Program-made: the position numbers and the translations under genes
In this document: in pieces, positions 23,105 through 36,023 of the stretch
How positions within the stretch are numbered: position 1 is the stretch's first letter
Layout: the number at the start of each line of letters is the position of its first letter
Source of the DNA: Carex sylvatica
Taxonomy: Eukaryota > Streptophyta > Magnoliopsida > Poales > Cyperaceae
Direction: 5' to 3'
Assembly: GCA_964058845.1 (NCBI GenBank)
Contig: CAXKVR010000950.1
Coordinates: forward strand, 1-64,000
DNA: 64,000 nucleotides
The notes under the pieces: model-generated
Database searches by the model: none
Seen by the model: only the letters and a program-made list of their open reading frames with translations
What the model was told of the DNA's origin: nothing

Positions 23105-24686
23105 CAAATTTCACAGTTTATGCAATTTAACTTGACAAAAAAAGCATAATAATAATCAAGATGTGACTCATTGAGGTTAAATCTGACACGGTCGATAATA
23201 AAATGCTACTTAGGAAACTCCCTACACCCAAAGTCGTCATAGCATAAGACGTACCGAGACTACTCTTCATTCTTTGGGGTGCTTGGTCGTAAAAAAGCTC
23301 AAGTTTTGCGACTTTTAGAAAGGCATCGTCAAAACCCATCAGAACAAATTGCGGCAAAAGAATGAAAATGGTTAATGGTACTTTACCGTCACTTTGTGCT
23401 ACACCATGCTCGCGTGCCACGCAATTGCCATGATGAGAATGTGAATTATTAGACCAATGCCCATTCTTTGGAGGAGTGTAATGCCTCTTGAATTTTTGGG
23501 TGAACTTTCGGGTGACGGGTACAAAGATGCAGTCGTACAAAACAACCGAGACAATCATTGAGAAGGTGACGAAGCCTTGGAAACTGGCTGCTGGGACCTG
23601 GAAGTGGGGCCCGATGTGTCGATTTAGAGTTGTTCCCTGTTTGACGAAAAGAGTGTTGATTTGAGCAACCATAATGCTTGGCACAAAGGTGATCAAAAGA
23701 ACTGGAAGCATTTTGAGCATTGTTTTTGTTTCTTCTACTTGAGTTACTGTGCAAAGGGTCCATGGAGTAACCAGGTCTTGATTTTTTACCGCAGCTTTGT
23801 TGAGAAACCTGAATTTTAAATTTAAATGATCAAATTGTAAACGAGTATTCATAAAATTAGACTTTTGGAATGAAAATTTGAACTATGTATTTTTAACTTT
23901 TAGAGTTCTATTTAGAGATGACAACTAATTTTTCAAACCTTTGAGAAACTAAATCGATACCCCACAAAACAAAATTAAAGTTTTCAGAAAATTAGGAATT
24001 GGAATGGAAATGTAAACTATTATACTTTTTCAAGTTTTATTTTTGGAGATGATTATTTTTTTTTTAAACTTCAAGAAACTAATTTGATACTCCACAAAAA
24101 ATTGAAATTTTAAATACCTTAGTGTAGTTGTAGATTCCATCAAAAATTGCTTCCTCTTTTTGTAATCAATTATTTCTAACTCATGCAACTCCTTGGAATC
24201 ACTAGGTAGCGGAACATGCCATTTTCTAAATGCCGCTATGAGAACCCGTGCCATCTTGGTAAAAGGCTACCAGATGGTAATTTATGTTGGTAAAGTGGTG
24301 TACAGGTCAAAAAAATGATCACAGAAATTGTAAGACCCAGCGTAGGTAACATATATCCTAACGTCCATCCAACATTATCTTGAATGTATGTCAGTATAGT
24401 ATTAGCAAATAATGTACCAAAGAATATACTGAACATCCACCAGTTGAAGAAGAAGAGTTTCTGGAATCGCTCTTTCGGATCAAACACGTCAAATTGATTG
24501 GCACCAATTGTTGAAATGTTGGGTTTGGTGCCACCTGTGCCAATAGCAAGGATGTAAAGAGAAAGCAAGAAGATGCCGAGTTGATATGGCGAGGCTTTCT
24601 GAGTACAGGTGGAGTCGATTGTGTTGGCCCCGCATGCTGATGGTTTCAGTGAAGGTAAGGATACTGATAGTGTCAGAAGGCATTCC
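23105..24686 (-). pseudogene. NPF (NRT1/PTR) family transporter pseudogene, NPF5-like
   Basis: Proton-coupled peptide/nitrate-type membrane transporters. Two exons remain: 24686-24118 and 23808-about 23105, joined by a GT-AG intron. Exon 2 encodes CLLTLSVSLPSLKPSACG, YILAIGTGGTKPNISTIGA, NQFDVFDPKE and FFNWWMFSIFFGTLFANT; exon 3 encodes TVTQVEETKTMLKMLPVL, AQINTLFVKQGTTL, PLTIFILLPQFVLMG and KVAKLELFYDQAP. Lesions: a missing C near 24270 (the frame resumes MARVLIAAFRKW); an extra base near 23493 and a compensating shift near 23420 around RGITLLQRMGIGL; a deletion and frameshift after LLSTVSD, with NLNESHLDYYYAFF continuing in another frame before the end. The N-terminal exon (about 110 residues) and the last membrane segment are absent. 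Clearly non-functional, although some single-base shifts might be sequence errors. Confidence 0.9.
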
Positions 24687-24699
24687 CTGCATATATTAA

Positions 24700-25436
24700 A
24701 ATTTCTTATTATTTATAAGGTGTCTCAAATGGACAAATATAAATTCCAGACACAGTGAAACAAGAATATTGAACTAAGTCAATCAAATTTCTTTGATTTA
24801 AGTAAAAAAAAAATTGCTACAAAACATTTGGCTTTTATTAAATAAAAAACATTCAATTATATTTCATTTATTTAATCAATTTCGAGTGAATTTGTGAACC
24901 AAATTATTGATAATCTAAATTTCTACCCAATTCTAAAAAACGAGTAAGAAGACGTAGGCTCTGAAATCCAATTGAAGAGAAAGCAAATGGCATATATATC
25001 TGCATTATATATTTAGGACTAAGAGGAGTCCCTTATCATGAAAGGAACATACACGTGCCGATCGACACATACGGCTGTTAGACATGCGGTGTCAAGGTGT
25101 GTCTTTGTTGTGTCCAAAAAAATCGACACGTTGAAATTAATATTGGGGCCTCTTTACTACACAGGCTTTATACTATATATGGTCTCCAAAGACACATCGT
25201 ATCACTTTTCGGGAAATAAACAAGGATAGGACAGAGAACTCAATGAACCCCACTTGATCTGTCCCCACAAAACTAACTGTTAATCATAAAATATTTATAT
25301 TATAATTCATCGTGCCGATTTCAAGGAGAAGTTTTAGTAAAATAAGTAAATTGCAATTTGCAATGTAATTTTTTTTCAAACTGATGTCACCTTCTCCGTG
25401 GACAGGTCAGTTTGGAGTAATCACGAAAAGTGCGAA
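24700..25436. other. Upstream of the NPF pseudogene, no first exon found
   Basis: I looked for the missing N-terminal exon of the transporter on the minus strand and found no matching reading frame. No other feature is supported. Confidence 0.5.
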
Positions 25437-25620
25437 ATAAATCTGCTACGATCCTAAGGGATTGTAGGATCCTACGATTCTAAATTCAATCTTTCATTTT
25501 TTTTTTAGTTTCACAAATCTCTATAGAAGTTGTTTTATATGCACGAATCTCAAAACAAATAAAAAGTTGGATTTAGAATCATAGGACCCTACAATCCCTT
25601 TAGGATCGTAGCAGATTTAT
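25437..25620. mobile_element. Small palindromic MITE, TIR ataaatctgctacgatccta
   Basis: A 184-bp element. Left arm ataaatctgctacgatccta is followed by gggattgtagg, mirrored at 25580-25620 with one-base differences. The loop of about 90 bp is AT-rich. Confidence 0.8.
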
Positions 25621-25881
25621 TATTCCTTTTATAATGAACTGCAGCCTGCAGGATGCATGATTGCGTGCAAATTTGGTTTCCTATCCTCTCCGGTTCATGA
25701 AAGCCTAGGCTCCTAGCTATTAAGCAAAAGCAATCAAAGGAAACTAAGAACATTGGAGGTTTATTTAATTGTTCTTGATTTTGTATTGGTAAAGTCTTTT
25801 TTACATAGGATTTACAACTATTTGCTTATTCTACATTTTATATTTGGATTGAATCACCATCTATTTATGTTATCTACTCAG

Positions 25882-26212
25882 GATTTTAAGAGAATGAAAG
25901 AAGCTCCTGTGAGCAAAAACAAAGAAAATAGGTATGTTTGTGCTTGATATTGTATTAGTAAAGCTTGTGGTTCCATGTCTTTGCTCATCAGGTATTTCGT
26001 TTGATGAGTCTTTTGTTTAATTATTTATTTCCTGTCTCTTATTTTTTTTTTTTGTTGAAGAGAAGGAATTGAAGGAACAAAAACTGTAGGATGCCAAGAA
26101 ACCAAAAGAGGCTGAGAAAGCAAGCAGAAAAGATGATAAAAAGGTTGTCACCAGACAAAATGGAAAAAGCAAGGAGACCAAAAACAAAGGAGTAACTGCA
26201 CCATCCCGTTAA
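25882..26212 (+). pseudogene. Lysine-rich coding remnant, two exon-like pieces
   Basis: Piece one (25882-25931) sits between an AG acceptor and AG|GTATGT donor and reads DFKRMKEAPVSKNKENR. Piece two (26057-26212) reads EEKELKEQKL, a TAG stop, then DAKKPKEAEKASRKDDKK, more Lys-rich sequence and VTAPSR before TAA. The internal stop and the phase mismatch between the pieces suggest a decayed 3' end of a gene for a Lys/Glu-rich tail. The parent family is not recognised. Confidence 0.35.
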
Positions 26213-26241
26213 AAATATAGTCTCCATCGGAACAACACTTC

Positions 26242-26520
26242 TAGGGCTGCTAATGAGTCGAGCCGGCTCAACATTTCATAACGAGTCGGATTCGGAACTG
26301 AAAAAAGTCCAAACTCGACTTGGTTCAATTTTAAAAGAAAAAGCTCGACTCGGCTCGGCTCATGTAAACACTTAGCTCGGCTCGCGAGCCGGCTCGTATT
26401 TTTAAACTATTAACTAAATTTAATTTGTCAAATCATTGATTCGTTCTCTTCAGTATAATAGTAAACTGCTCGCGAACTGGCTCATTTAAAAAATTTAGAG
26501 ACAAACTTAACTCTTGAGTT
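26242..26520. repeat. Degenerate gagccggctc-type element fragment
   Basis: Starts tagggctgctaatgagtcg and contains repeated ctcggctcg/gagccggctc motifs, resembling the subterminal arrays of plant hAT-type MITEs. A matching right end was not found, so it is probably truncated. Confidence 0.4.
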
Positions 26521-27471
26521 CGTTGCTGCAATGATCTTTTTCTAAATGAATTTGCTATACAAACTATTCGAATATGTAATTAAACAATTTACTATTCCGA
26601 ATATGAAATTTCTATGTTAATTTGCTTTCTTCATTCCTGCATAACTCAAATATGAAGCAATCCTTAAATCTCTTTTACCATCCAGTCAAGAAAGAAGATA
26701 CGTCAGAAAAGCAAACTATTTCAATTAGAATCGACAGAAGAACAATTGAAGAACAAAATAACCATAAAAAAAGTTGCCCAGCAAAAAACACAAAATATGG
26801 TACTTATTCAACAATATGCGCTAGCTAGCAAGCCTTAATTTGACCCTTCTTAAAAATAAAAAATAAAATAACCATTAAAAAATGTGGCTTGTGTGCTGTA
26901 TAAATCAACAACTATGTGAAAATATATATCCCAATTTAATCTTCCTCCAATTCTTTTTCTCTTTCACAATCCCCTTCTATTATTTATGGCTCTGATTAGA
27001 GACAATTTTTTTTGTAAGAACTGAAATGATTTTAATATTTATAAAAATGAATTGAAAATCCGAGAATCCGAATCAATTCATCATTTGACTCCTTTTAAGA
27101 TTCGGCTTAAAATGGGACAATGCATTTTGATATATTTTTTTATTTTGTTTTGACGGAGTTTCCGATCACGCCTTTTAACATTGGACTTAAAATTGACTAA
27201 TTTTGTCAAAACATGGATATATAGCACTTGAACACTTGGTTTCAATTTAAGATCAATTTGACAATGCCAGAAATAGGCCCGATATGATAGGATCAGATTC
27301 AGACTTCTTTGAGCTAAACGATCAGATGTTTATTTTCACCAAAAAATGAAAGAAGAAAATGTTTTACCAATTTTGCGAATAAATCAAGGCTTGTAATCCA
27401 TGTATTTCGTATAGCTAAAAAGAGGCTTGTATTCCAGGATAAAGATACTGACATATATATATATGAGTAAC
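26521..27471. other. AT-rich, nothing recognised
   Basis: No gene or repeat ends are supported; short open frames have no recognisable content. Confidence 0.5.
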
Positions 27472-27846
27472 GCTAGGGTGTGACATGCTCACCAAAAAAG
27501 TTTGGTGAGTATAACTCCAAATGTATATCGGATCGACGTCAAATGTCGAATCCAAATCGTTGAAATTCATGTACTTCATGACTGATGCATATACATGCAA
27601 AATTTTAAAAGTTTCGAGTTTATTTGCTACACGGTCAAGTGGTCAAAGAAATGAACATTTTATAAGTTAATTTATAAGTTATTTTATATATTCAATTTTT
27701 ATTATTTCTTTGACCACTTGACTGTGTAGCAAATAAATTTGAAACTTTTAAAATTTTGCATATATATGCATCACTCATGAAGTACATGGATATACATTTG
27801 AAGTTATGCTCACCAAATTTTTTTAGTAAGCATGTCACACCCTAGC
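27472..27846. mobile_element. Palindromic MITE, TIR gctagggtgtgacatgct
   Basis: A 375-bp element with ends gctagggtgtgacatgctca and the near-exact complement. Arms of about 150 bp include tggtgag(c/t)ata, gatgcatatac, aattttaaaagttt and tgctacacggtcaagtggtc. Similar inner segments (gtgatgc, aaaattttaaa) occur at 34379-34821, so the two are probably related. Confidence 0.85.
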
Positions 27847-28129
27847 TTTACACTGTATATATATAACTAGTTTAAATAAAGGCAAATGAAAAAGTACATG
27901 ACGAGTGTGTTGCATCAAGTCAAACCTGTCAATATCTTTACACCTAGCGTAGGTGGAAAAAATAATATCAAGCACACAAAGGACAGAAATAAAGTGAGAT
28001 GTTATAAATTCATAAGAAATCAAAAGCAAAAAGGGAATTACAAAAAATGATGAAGAAGGAATCAAGGAAGTTTAATAACTTTTCACTTTGATGTATATGT
28101 TTTTATCATGAATATAAGAACTAATTGAA

Positions 28130-28490
28130 CTCGGTCATTTTTATTAATACCCTTAAAAAAAATTTTAAAAATGTTATCGCATTAGGTATTTTTTAAAATT
28201 GTCCCAACTGTCAGGTTCACGGGCTGCCCAATTTCCATAGCAGACTGCCCGGGCCAAGGGTAGTCCACTAGGGACTAGATCGCCTGGGATCCGAGCGGTC
28301 CTCTTTTTTTTTTTTTTTTTAAAGATCTTAATATTTTTTATTTAAATAATTTTGTGAAGAATTTTTTTTCTTGTTTAGAGTGTGCCAAAAAATAAGACAT
28401 TTGATATATTTATGAAGTGATGTCGTAATTCTTTATAACTTTGATTTAATTTGTCAGTTGAATATCACAAGTCTAAAAATAACACTAATT
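28130..28490. repeat. Dispersed repeat family R1, copy 2
   Basis: Partner of 19720-20045. This copy has extra GC-richer sequence in the middle (gggctgccc, gactgcccgggcc) before the T run. No coding frame. Confidence 0.7.
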
Positions 28491-29224
28491 AAGGACTTGA
28501 CCTTGATTCTAAAAAAATTATTTTATTCAAATATACACAATAAAATATAGTTAGATTGCCTCAATGATATACATAGCCCATATGACCGCATTTGCGTTGC
28601 TTGCAGAAAACAAAGTAATTAATGTATTTATGTCCTTTTTTTCTGGGTTTGTTTGCACTTTAGAAAGATCCATACGTATTTACTTTATTAATTTGTCAAC
28701 ATCTTGTATGATAACTTGTAGATATATTACAACCTTTACCACTTTTCTAGCAAATCTTTTTCATTGTATGTTGGTGACAAAAAAGAGCAAGAATATAAAT
28801 TTTCAGTGCATTGATCGGCTGCTCATCTTGGGTACTGAAGTTCATTCATCTTGGATACATTTTGAGTAAATTTTCTCTAATGAGAAACAGATAGGTATTC
28901 TTCGGTAAAATATTGAAGTGCATCTTTCTAGGATACAGCACGTTTCATTTTATTTTTTTTGCTTTTCTATTTCTATGCATAAAAATGATGATATACAATT
29001 TTTTTTTGAAAAAAATATTATCATAAGAACCCAATTAATTAATATGAGATTTTCTATTTTAAATAATGGATCCACGATAATAGGATAGCCAAAATATTGG
29101 TGGAGCAGAAGGAGTCTTATGGACATCATATCATATCAATTCTAATTTATAATTTTAATATTTGTACGAATCTCGATGTAAATAAAACGATTCAGTACGA
29201 CATTTTGAGTAAATTTTCTCTTTT

Positions 29225-29430
29225 CATGGTGTCCGGATCCCCTAAAGTAACTCAATGTTGGGATTTTAGATCGGGACCGTTCAATTCGAATTCATCGCTC
29301 GAGATTGCTTCACGATTCGAATTTATCTCTTTAGATGCGCATGCTGTACTTCAAATAGATTATTTGGATTCGAATCGGACGGTCCAAATTTAAAACTCAA
29401 TCTTTTAGTTACTTCACTGGATGTGAACTC
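29225..29430. mobile_element. Possible small MITE with imperfect inverted ends
   Basis: Left end gtgtccggatcccctaaagt, right end agttacttcactggatgtga: roughly inverted, with aagtaact/agttactt exact. Inside, gggaccgttcaattcgaatt is mirrored by attcgaatcggacggtcc. GC content is higher than its surroundings. Confidence 0.5.
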
Positions 29431-32308
29431 CTTTTTATGAGGGGCCAATGGGCCACATTCAAGGAACAGTGTGATCTGAGTTAGCTACCATATATGAATC
29501 AAATTTTAGCGAATTAATATAAGTGATATTAGCAAAAGGAAAAAAATAATTAGATTGGTAATGAAGTAGATCAGTTTGAACGGTTTAATTTGTCGCTTGA
29601 AGTCGATTTGATAGATTTGTAGTTGATATTATATAGGACGAAATGACACTAATATCATACTAGTCAGACTTCATATTATATCTTCGTTCATAAATATTAA
29701 TTTGTACAAATTCAAATTTAAAATAGACCACAATATTAATTTGATTAATGGAATCTAGAGCCAGCGATCTCTACATTTTTCTTAAAAAAAAATAGACTAC
29801 AATTAGCAAAATACCACTACCAGTAGTTGCAGTTGACAAATTTTTTTTTTTTTTTAAATATTTGAGAATTTCTGACATCATTGTCATATGAGGATGATTA
29901 TTTTACGACAATGAAGGATTAAATTCAATATATGAAGAAGAACAATTACTTGATTTAAGATTATATATTGAAAGATAAATTATTAGCTAGAGAATTTATT
30001 TTTGGATAAAAGAAATGATTTGAGAATGTTAAAGTAAAATATTTTGAAAATTTATGACATTATTATTGTCCTATAGGGATTGTTTAATTGCAATGGAGGA
30101 TTAAAAATTGAATCTCCGATAGTTTTTTTACTGTGTAGATTAAAAAAATGATTGAAATGATATTTTGAAAACTTAAATAAGACGGTTGGACGGAGAATTA
30201 TTTTTATAAATTAAAAAAGCATGTATTTGCTTGAAGAGACAATTAATGAATTAATGTTTGAGCATGGTATAACTCCATGTATATTCTTTATCGATCTTGT
30301 ATTATAAATTATTTTTTTTGGGTTAATAAGCGTTTAAAATAAGTTTAGACCTACTTAAAAAAAAAAAAACTTTAGCAAAGCATAAAAATTAAACCAGAAC
30401 AAGATTTTTAGTTCTATCTAAGAATTTTTTATTTAATAATATTAAATCAAATAATTTTTTTAGTGTACAAGGTTTGTGGTTCTGCTGAACACTTTTCTGT
30501 CGCATACAATCCCTATTTTTTAGCCTTTTTATGGCTACATATATAGAACGTAAAAAAATAACAGTGTAATCGAAAATTTTACGATATAACACGTGTTGGT
30601 GGTATGACATGATCATCACGCATTAAGAGATTTTTGCTTATAAGAAGGATTTCAAAAAGTTTCTAAAGCAATGAAGGAATCAATCTTATTTAAATGTATC
30701 TAAACCTACTCTAAAGCTTCAATTAGAGATTTCATACCTCTTTTGATATCGTAATCAAAGGTGAAGAACCTCCAATAAACTAGTCGGCCTTCTTGTTTCT
30801 TAATCGACCTCCAAGCAACAAATAGATAATTTCTATCTTAATATCCACTCAAAATTATTTAGAAAAACAAATTTCTTTCTACTAGAGAATACTATTTGTT
30901 GTTGTTCCTTAATCAAAGTTTCTACCATTCAATAAAACACTTTTATTATGGTAGGAATTGTACTTAACACATTAAAAAAATAAGGGATTCAAGAGAGAAT
31001 TCATACGGCTTAGAGAGGAAGACAATGAAAAGCCACACCCTTGGAGAGGAAGGAATGTGTATTTATTTTCCATCCTAAGATTTTTCCATTAATTTTAAAA
31101 AGACTAGAATGTTTCTTTCCCACTTTTTTGAAATTAATCCAATTAATTGTTGCATCATATGCATTGTATAATTATTTCAATAATAATTGTATATTTCATG
31201 TTTATTGATAATAAATTTATAAAACATGTCATTACATGATATAAATTTATTTTAGATTAAGATTATCATCTTCGTGACATTTATGTTAGTATCATATGAT
31301 GCATGAAATAAATTAAATTATAGCTGTTATAATTAATTATTCAATCAACATATTCATATCACATATGACAATTTTAAAGTAATATGTCTAATTAAGAACC
31401 TATTTTGATGTGACCCAAGATGATTTATGTCATGCTAACAATAACATTAGAATTCTTTCATTTTATAAATCACAAGCGGCATGTAGCAATACATTGCGAT
31501 TAACAAATTGACGCAGATGATATATACAATATAATACCACAATCTAAAATATAAAATATATTTATATTCGTGTTAATTCTTATGTCTCATGATATCATGA
31601 ATAAATGAAATGTATGAATGTGTCGTCCTTTATAATTTATTCGTTTCTTGATTCAAAGTAGATTGTTTATGGTTAAGTGTTAATCATATAGCATGCATAC
31701 AATCCTACTTCATTAAGGGGCTTGGTGATATCATCACTCATGAAACATGAGGGGCAATAGTAATCCTAATGAACAACTTCCCTCCGCACAAGTCATGTAT
31801 ATTGAAATATTATTTTTATAACCACCGATTAAGACTAGCGTTGGACAATACTCACAATATACATTTTTCATGTAGAAAAGACAAACATATTATACTTTAG
31901 AATTAAAAGTTTAAAACATATATGAAATAATTGATAACACGTAACACAATCCATTTAATGTTTCAGTTAGAGTCTAATCCAATGCCATGTTCTCCAACAT
32001 GCTTTTATGTGATTGAATTAGTAACTCCCTACCTATTGTTTGTAGAACATAACCATCATTTAACTCACATACAAATCATTTATGATTAATTACTATTCCA
32101 TGTTAATTGTCAAGATTAGAGACTATTTAGAGTAATTACATCTTAATTATAGAGTTATAGAATTCAAGTCATCAGCTCAAACAATCTATAATACGATAAA
32201 TACTTAGTGAACAAAATGATATAAATTATTCAAATCATGAACAAAAATATAAAAACTATTATCATATATTTGATAATTTGAATTCTAGACCATAACACTA
32301 GCACCACT
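29431..32308. other. Long AT-rich stretch without recognisable genes
   Basis: Nearly 2.9 kb without a supported gene, RNA or paired repeat. The part from about 30640 to 32290 is even in composition and could belong to an old retroelement, but no LTR boundaries, primer-binding site or reverse transcriptase frame could be identified. Confidence 0.4.
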
Positions 32309-32850
32309 AGGGGTGTTCATCGGTTCGGTTCGGTTGGAACCGAACCGAACTTGGCAAACCAAAGTTATAATTCGGTTTTAAAAATAGAACCGAACCGAAC
32401 CGAATTAGCATTGCAACCGAACCGAACCGAACCGAAGTTTTATTTCGGTTTGTTCGGTTTATTCGGTTCAAATCGAAATTAATTAATTTTTTTATTTAAA
32501 ACAATTGATTTATAATAAACCAAAGTATATTAAGAAATAAACTGGAGTATTAAGAAATAAACTAAGATATTTAGAAATAAATTAAGTATTTAAAGCAATT
32601 GATTAAGAAATAAACCGGAGTATTAAGAAATAAACCGGGGTGGTTTGGATCAAATTCATATTATATGAAAGTTCGGTCGGTTCGGTTATTTCGGTTTTGA
32701 AAATTTTCAAACCGAACTGAACCGAAGTTCTAATTCGGTTTTGAAAATTCAACCGAACCGATCCAATAAACCGAAATAATCGAACCGTTCAAACCGAACT
32801 AATTTGATTCGGTCCAAAACCGATTAAACCGAACCGTTTGAACACCCCTA
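32309..32850. mobile_element. Non-autonomous hAT MITE (copy 2)
   Basis: A 542-bp element, ends TAGGGGTGTTCA and TGAACACCCCTA, flanked by 8-bp duplications agcaccac (32301-32308) and aacaccac (32851-32858), one mismatch. Same family as 1565-1988 but inverted and longer, with extra aagaaataaac(c/t)gg repeats in the middle. Confidence 0.85.
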
Positions 32851-32858
32851 AACACCAC

Positions 32859-34378
32859 GAACCGATGTGATCCTGACACATCATGACATGTGATAAAAAC
32901 AACATAAAATTTATATATACCATCATTTATTTCAAACAATAATTTAATTCTCGGCCAATAAATTTACTTTGTACACATACACATTTATTTTGTTTACACA
33001 CTATTTTGCACGTTATAATTATTGACAATATTTTCAAATTTTCCACAATTTTCTAGTTTTCTTCTCGAAACAAACTTAAAATAAATAAAAAATAGTTAAA
33101 TATGATCAAATGTAATTACATGTAACCAAATCCGATCAAACTTAACTAATGTAATCAAACATAATCAATTATAATACAATACGTCATTCAAATCACGAAG
33201 TGACTGATTACAACTCGACATGACACAAATTTACAGTGCTAGCTACAAAATTCTTTCTACATGTAATATTTAAATCCTGAACTCCAATCTCCAATAACAA
33301 AAGAAAGGTGATTGTGGAATATCAACAAACACATGTAACTTTGATCCCATGCATCCTTATCTGCAGCAACCCCTCTTTTGATTTAGAAGAATTTAAACCA
33401 AAAAAAGTCTAAAACCAAATTTGGGGTCCTGGATGCAAATAGAACAAACACACTTTGGCAAAGTCAACGAAAAAGATTCCACAAGTTCTTTTGAGCTTCC
33501 CAAAAACAGGTCTTGACAGATGGAGAGCATGAATTTCAGTCATCAACGACTTTACTACGCCGCCACGTGGTACATGCATGAATGAATATAATTTTCTTTG
33601 TACTGATCCAAGTTAAAACAAGTAATTTAGGAAATTCTAAATTTCATACTGAATATTATATAAACACCAAATATTACAATAAAATATTTGTTCTCCATTT
33701 AAATTTTAAGCTCACAATTTTTCACATAAAAAAAATATATGTATTTGTTACTAGATTAAAAATTAATTTTTAATGGATATAGGTATTTATTGTAAAAAAA
33801 TTTCATCACCCATTAATCTACCCATTTGTTCATGAAAATGCTGAAAAAAAAATACTACATAATTATTTGGAACTTTCTTATTATGCATATAGTAAAAGTC
33901 TAGCCCATTGCATTTAAAATAATGAAGTAAAAATATTTATGTTATCCTGACATCCTGACCTCAAAAAAAAATCCCTCAATATTTTTGACCAACTTATACA
34001 AAATATAAATAAATTGTCAAGCGTGCATTTTAATATAATTGATTTTTTTTTTTTTTAATAATCAGGTGTACATTTTAAGGAGAATCAAAGAATAAGCGTG
34101 AAAGTTCAAAATAAAAGTCTGTATTTCACAATATTCATATGTATAATTTGAAGGTTCGTATAGCGAGTTTAACAGTTGTTGACAACTATCACAAGTTGTG
34201 TGTAAATTGAAATAAACAAATATACAATTTACATTTTACAATAGAGGGATAGCATGAAAAAACCCACCGAGAATTAATGTTTAAGATGTGAAATCAAGGA
34301 GAATTAGTTTTAATTAAGTGATAAAGACAGTAGTTTTATATAAAAAGTTATTGGTACAAAATTCTTAATGATAAATTT
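32859..34378. other. AT-rich, nothing recognised
   Basis: No supported gene or repeat. A cgccacgtgg (G-box core) occurs near 33560, without an adjacent gene. Confidence 0.45.
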
Positions 34379-34821
34379 CGAGTAGAACTAAGGTGTTCTC
34401 TTAAGTTTATCAAGTACATATGTGAATTCAACTCTAAAATATATTATATTGATTTCAAATGACAAATCTGAACCGTTGAAACTCATCTATCTGATCTTAT
34501 GAGTGATGCGTCTACAAGCGAAAATTTTAAACTTTCGAACTAATGTAGTATAAAGTTAAGCATTCAAAATTAATATGTTTATAAATTAATTTTAATGCAT
34601 TCGTTTTTTGAATGTTTTTTTGAGCGTTTTTTTGACAACTTTACTTTATATGAAATTAATTAAAAAAAAATTAAATTTTCACATGTAGATGCATCACTCG
34701 TAAAGTAGATGGATTTTAAATTTTTAATTGTTTGAATTCGTCATTTGAAACAAATCTAATAAATTTTAGAGTTAATTTCAAAAATTATTTGATAAATTTA
34801 AGAACACTCTAATTCTACTCG
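34379..34821. mobile_element. Palindromic MITE, TIR cgagtagaa(c/t)ta
   Basis: A 443-bp element. Left end cgagtagaactaaggtgttc; right end is the complement with a few changes. The arms continue with aa(g/a)tttatcaa, atgacaaatctgaacc-type and gagtgatgcgtctaca segments. Related to 27472-27846 by its inner arm motifs. Confidence 0.75.
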
Positions 34822-35967
34822 TAATTTTTTTTATAAATTTTAAAATAGTTAGATAGCTTGAATCCAATCTTACTTGAAATAAAATAAAGAAATGTAAATT
34901 TAGGAATACAACTAGAAAATCTAGGCCTTGATGCGTATCTTTTTTGTTCTCTTCTGGAAATGGTGGCAAGAGTGATGACCTATTTTAGTTGCCGAAGTTG
35001 GCGATGGTTAATAGCTTTACGCAAGCAAATAATAGCACCATAAATGTAACCCAGCAAATGCGCACTGTCCGTTTTGTGAGAAAATGGAGGAGCGCCAAGC
35101 ACAAACTGTAAGTGCCAACAAGTCATTTATATCCGGATCCGCATATATTATAGAGACAATTATTTAATATATATTTAATAAAAAAATGAATGTTAAAGTA
35201 TTTAATTATTTAATAATTTAATATTTTTATAAAATATATCATTTGAGTTTTAAATATGTGATTTAGGAATACAACTAGAAAACTAAAATTAAAGGAGAGT
35301 ATCATGTAATTTTATTTTTTAAGAGAAACTAATAATTATTTTTGTAAAAGTTCAAATTTTAAAGGACAAAAATGGAAAAATAAAACCTCATTTCATGGAG
35401 AGACTTGGCTCCCTTTCTCCAATACATACTTCAGTTTTTGATATTTTTGTATGAAGAGTGGGCTCGTATTCAAAAAAGGAGAGCGCAACATCTAACATTA
35501 ACATCACCTCAGACCAAGTCGAGATATAGTATTCATATTCCGGCTGAGTGGTCTTCAGAAGGCATGACTAATAAAATTAGGGTCTAAGATAAATTTGGTT
35601 GTTTTAATAAAATAGCTTGCACTCCCAACAATTTATTAAGAAAAAAAGAATGATTATGTAGTCAAAGTTTTTTTTTATATATATCAAATCAAAGTATAGG
35701 CATTGATATTTCTCCTCAGGCTACATTGACTGAGTACAATTGAAACTAACAGTCCAAGATCATTCTTTTAACTAGACACGAATCTCAAAGCACAAATGAT
35801 TGCATGCATGTGGCAAAAATTTATAGTTTTGCATCTATAAGAATTAAAACAAGCATGAATCTTATGTAATTAAAATTATTGCAATTTCATTCTTCGTTAC
35901 TATTTTACTCCTATGTAATTTATTGCCACCAAATTATCTAAAAGAAATTGACAGTTAATTTTATTCT

Positions 35968-36006
35968 TCGATCCAAACCGTTCATCATGTTGTCCATATT
36001 AATATG
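35968..36006 (+). repeat. Truncated module of the 13.7-kb MITE family
   Basis: gatccaaaccgttcatcatg followed by ttgtccatattaatatg, the module seen at 13755, 14190, 22370 and inverted at 13975 and 22570. No terminal repeats are around it, and it ends 18 bp before a captured exon. Confidence 0.65.
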
Positions 36007-36023
36007 TCAAATTCTATTGACAG

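Noticed and set aside
28564..28869. 101-codon plus-strand frame
   Set aside because: Hydrophobic, no family recognised; typical chance frame in AT-rich DNA.
30640..32290. Possible old LTR retrotransposon
   Set aside because: No paired LTRs, primer-binding site, polypurine tract or polymerase frame could be identified by eye.
35405..35587. 60-codon frame (EEWARIQKRRAQHL...)
   Set aside because: Composition is protein-like, but there is no ATG at its start, no splice context I can trust and no recognised family.
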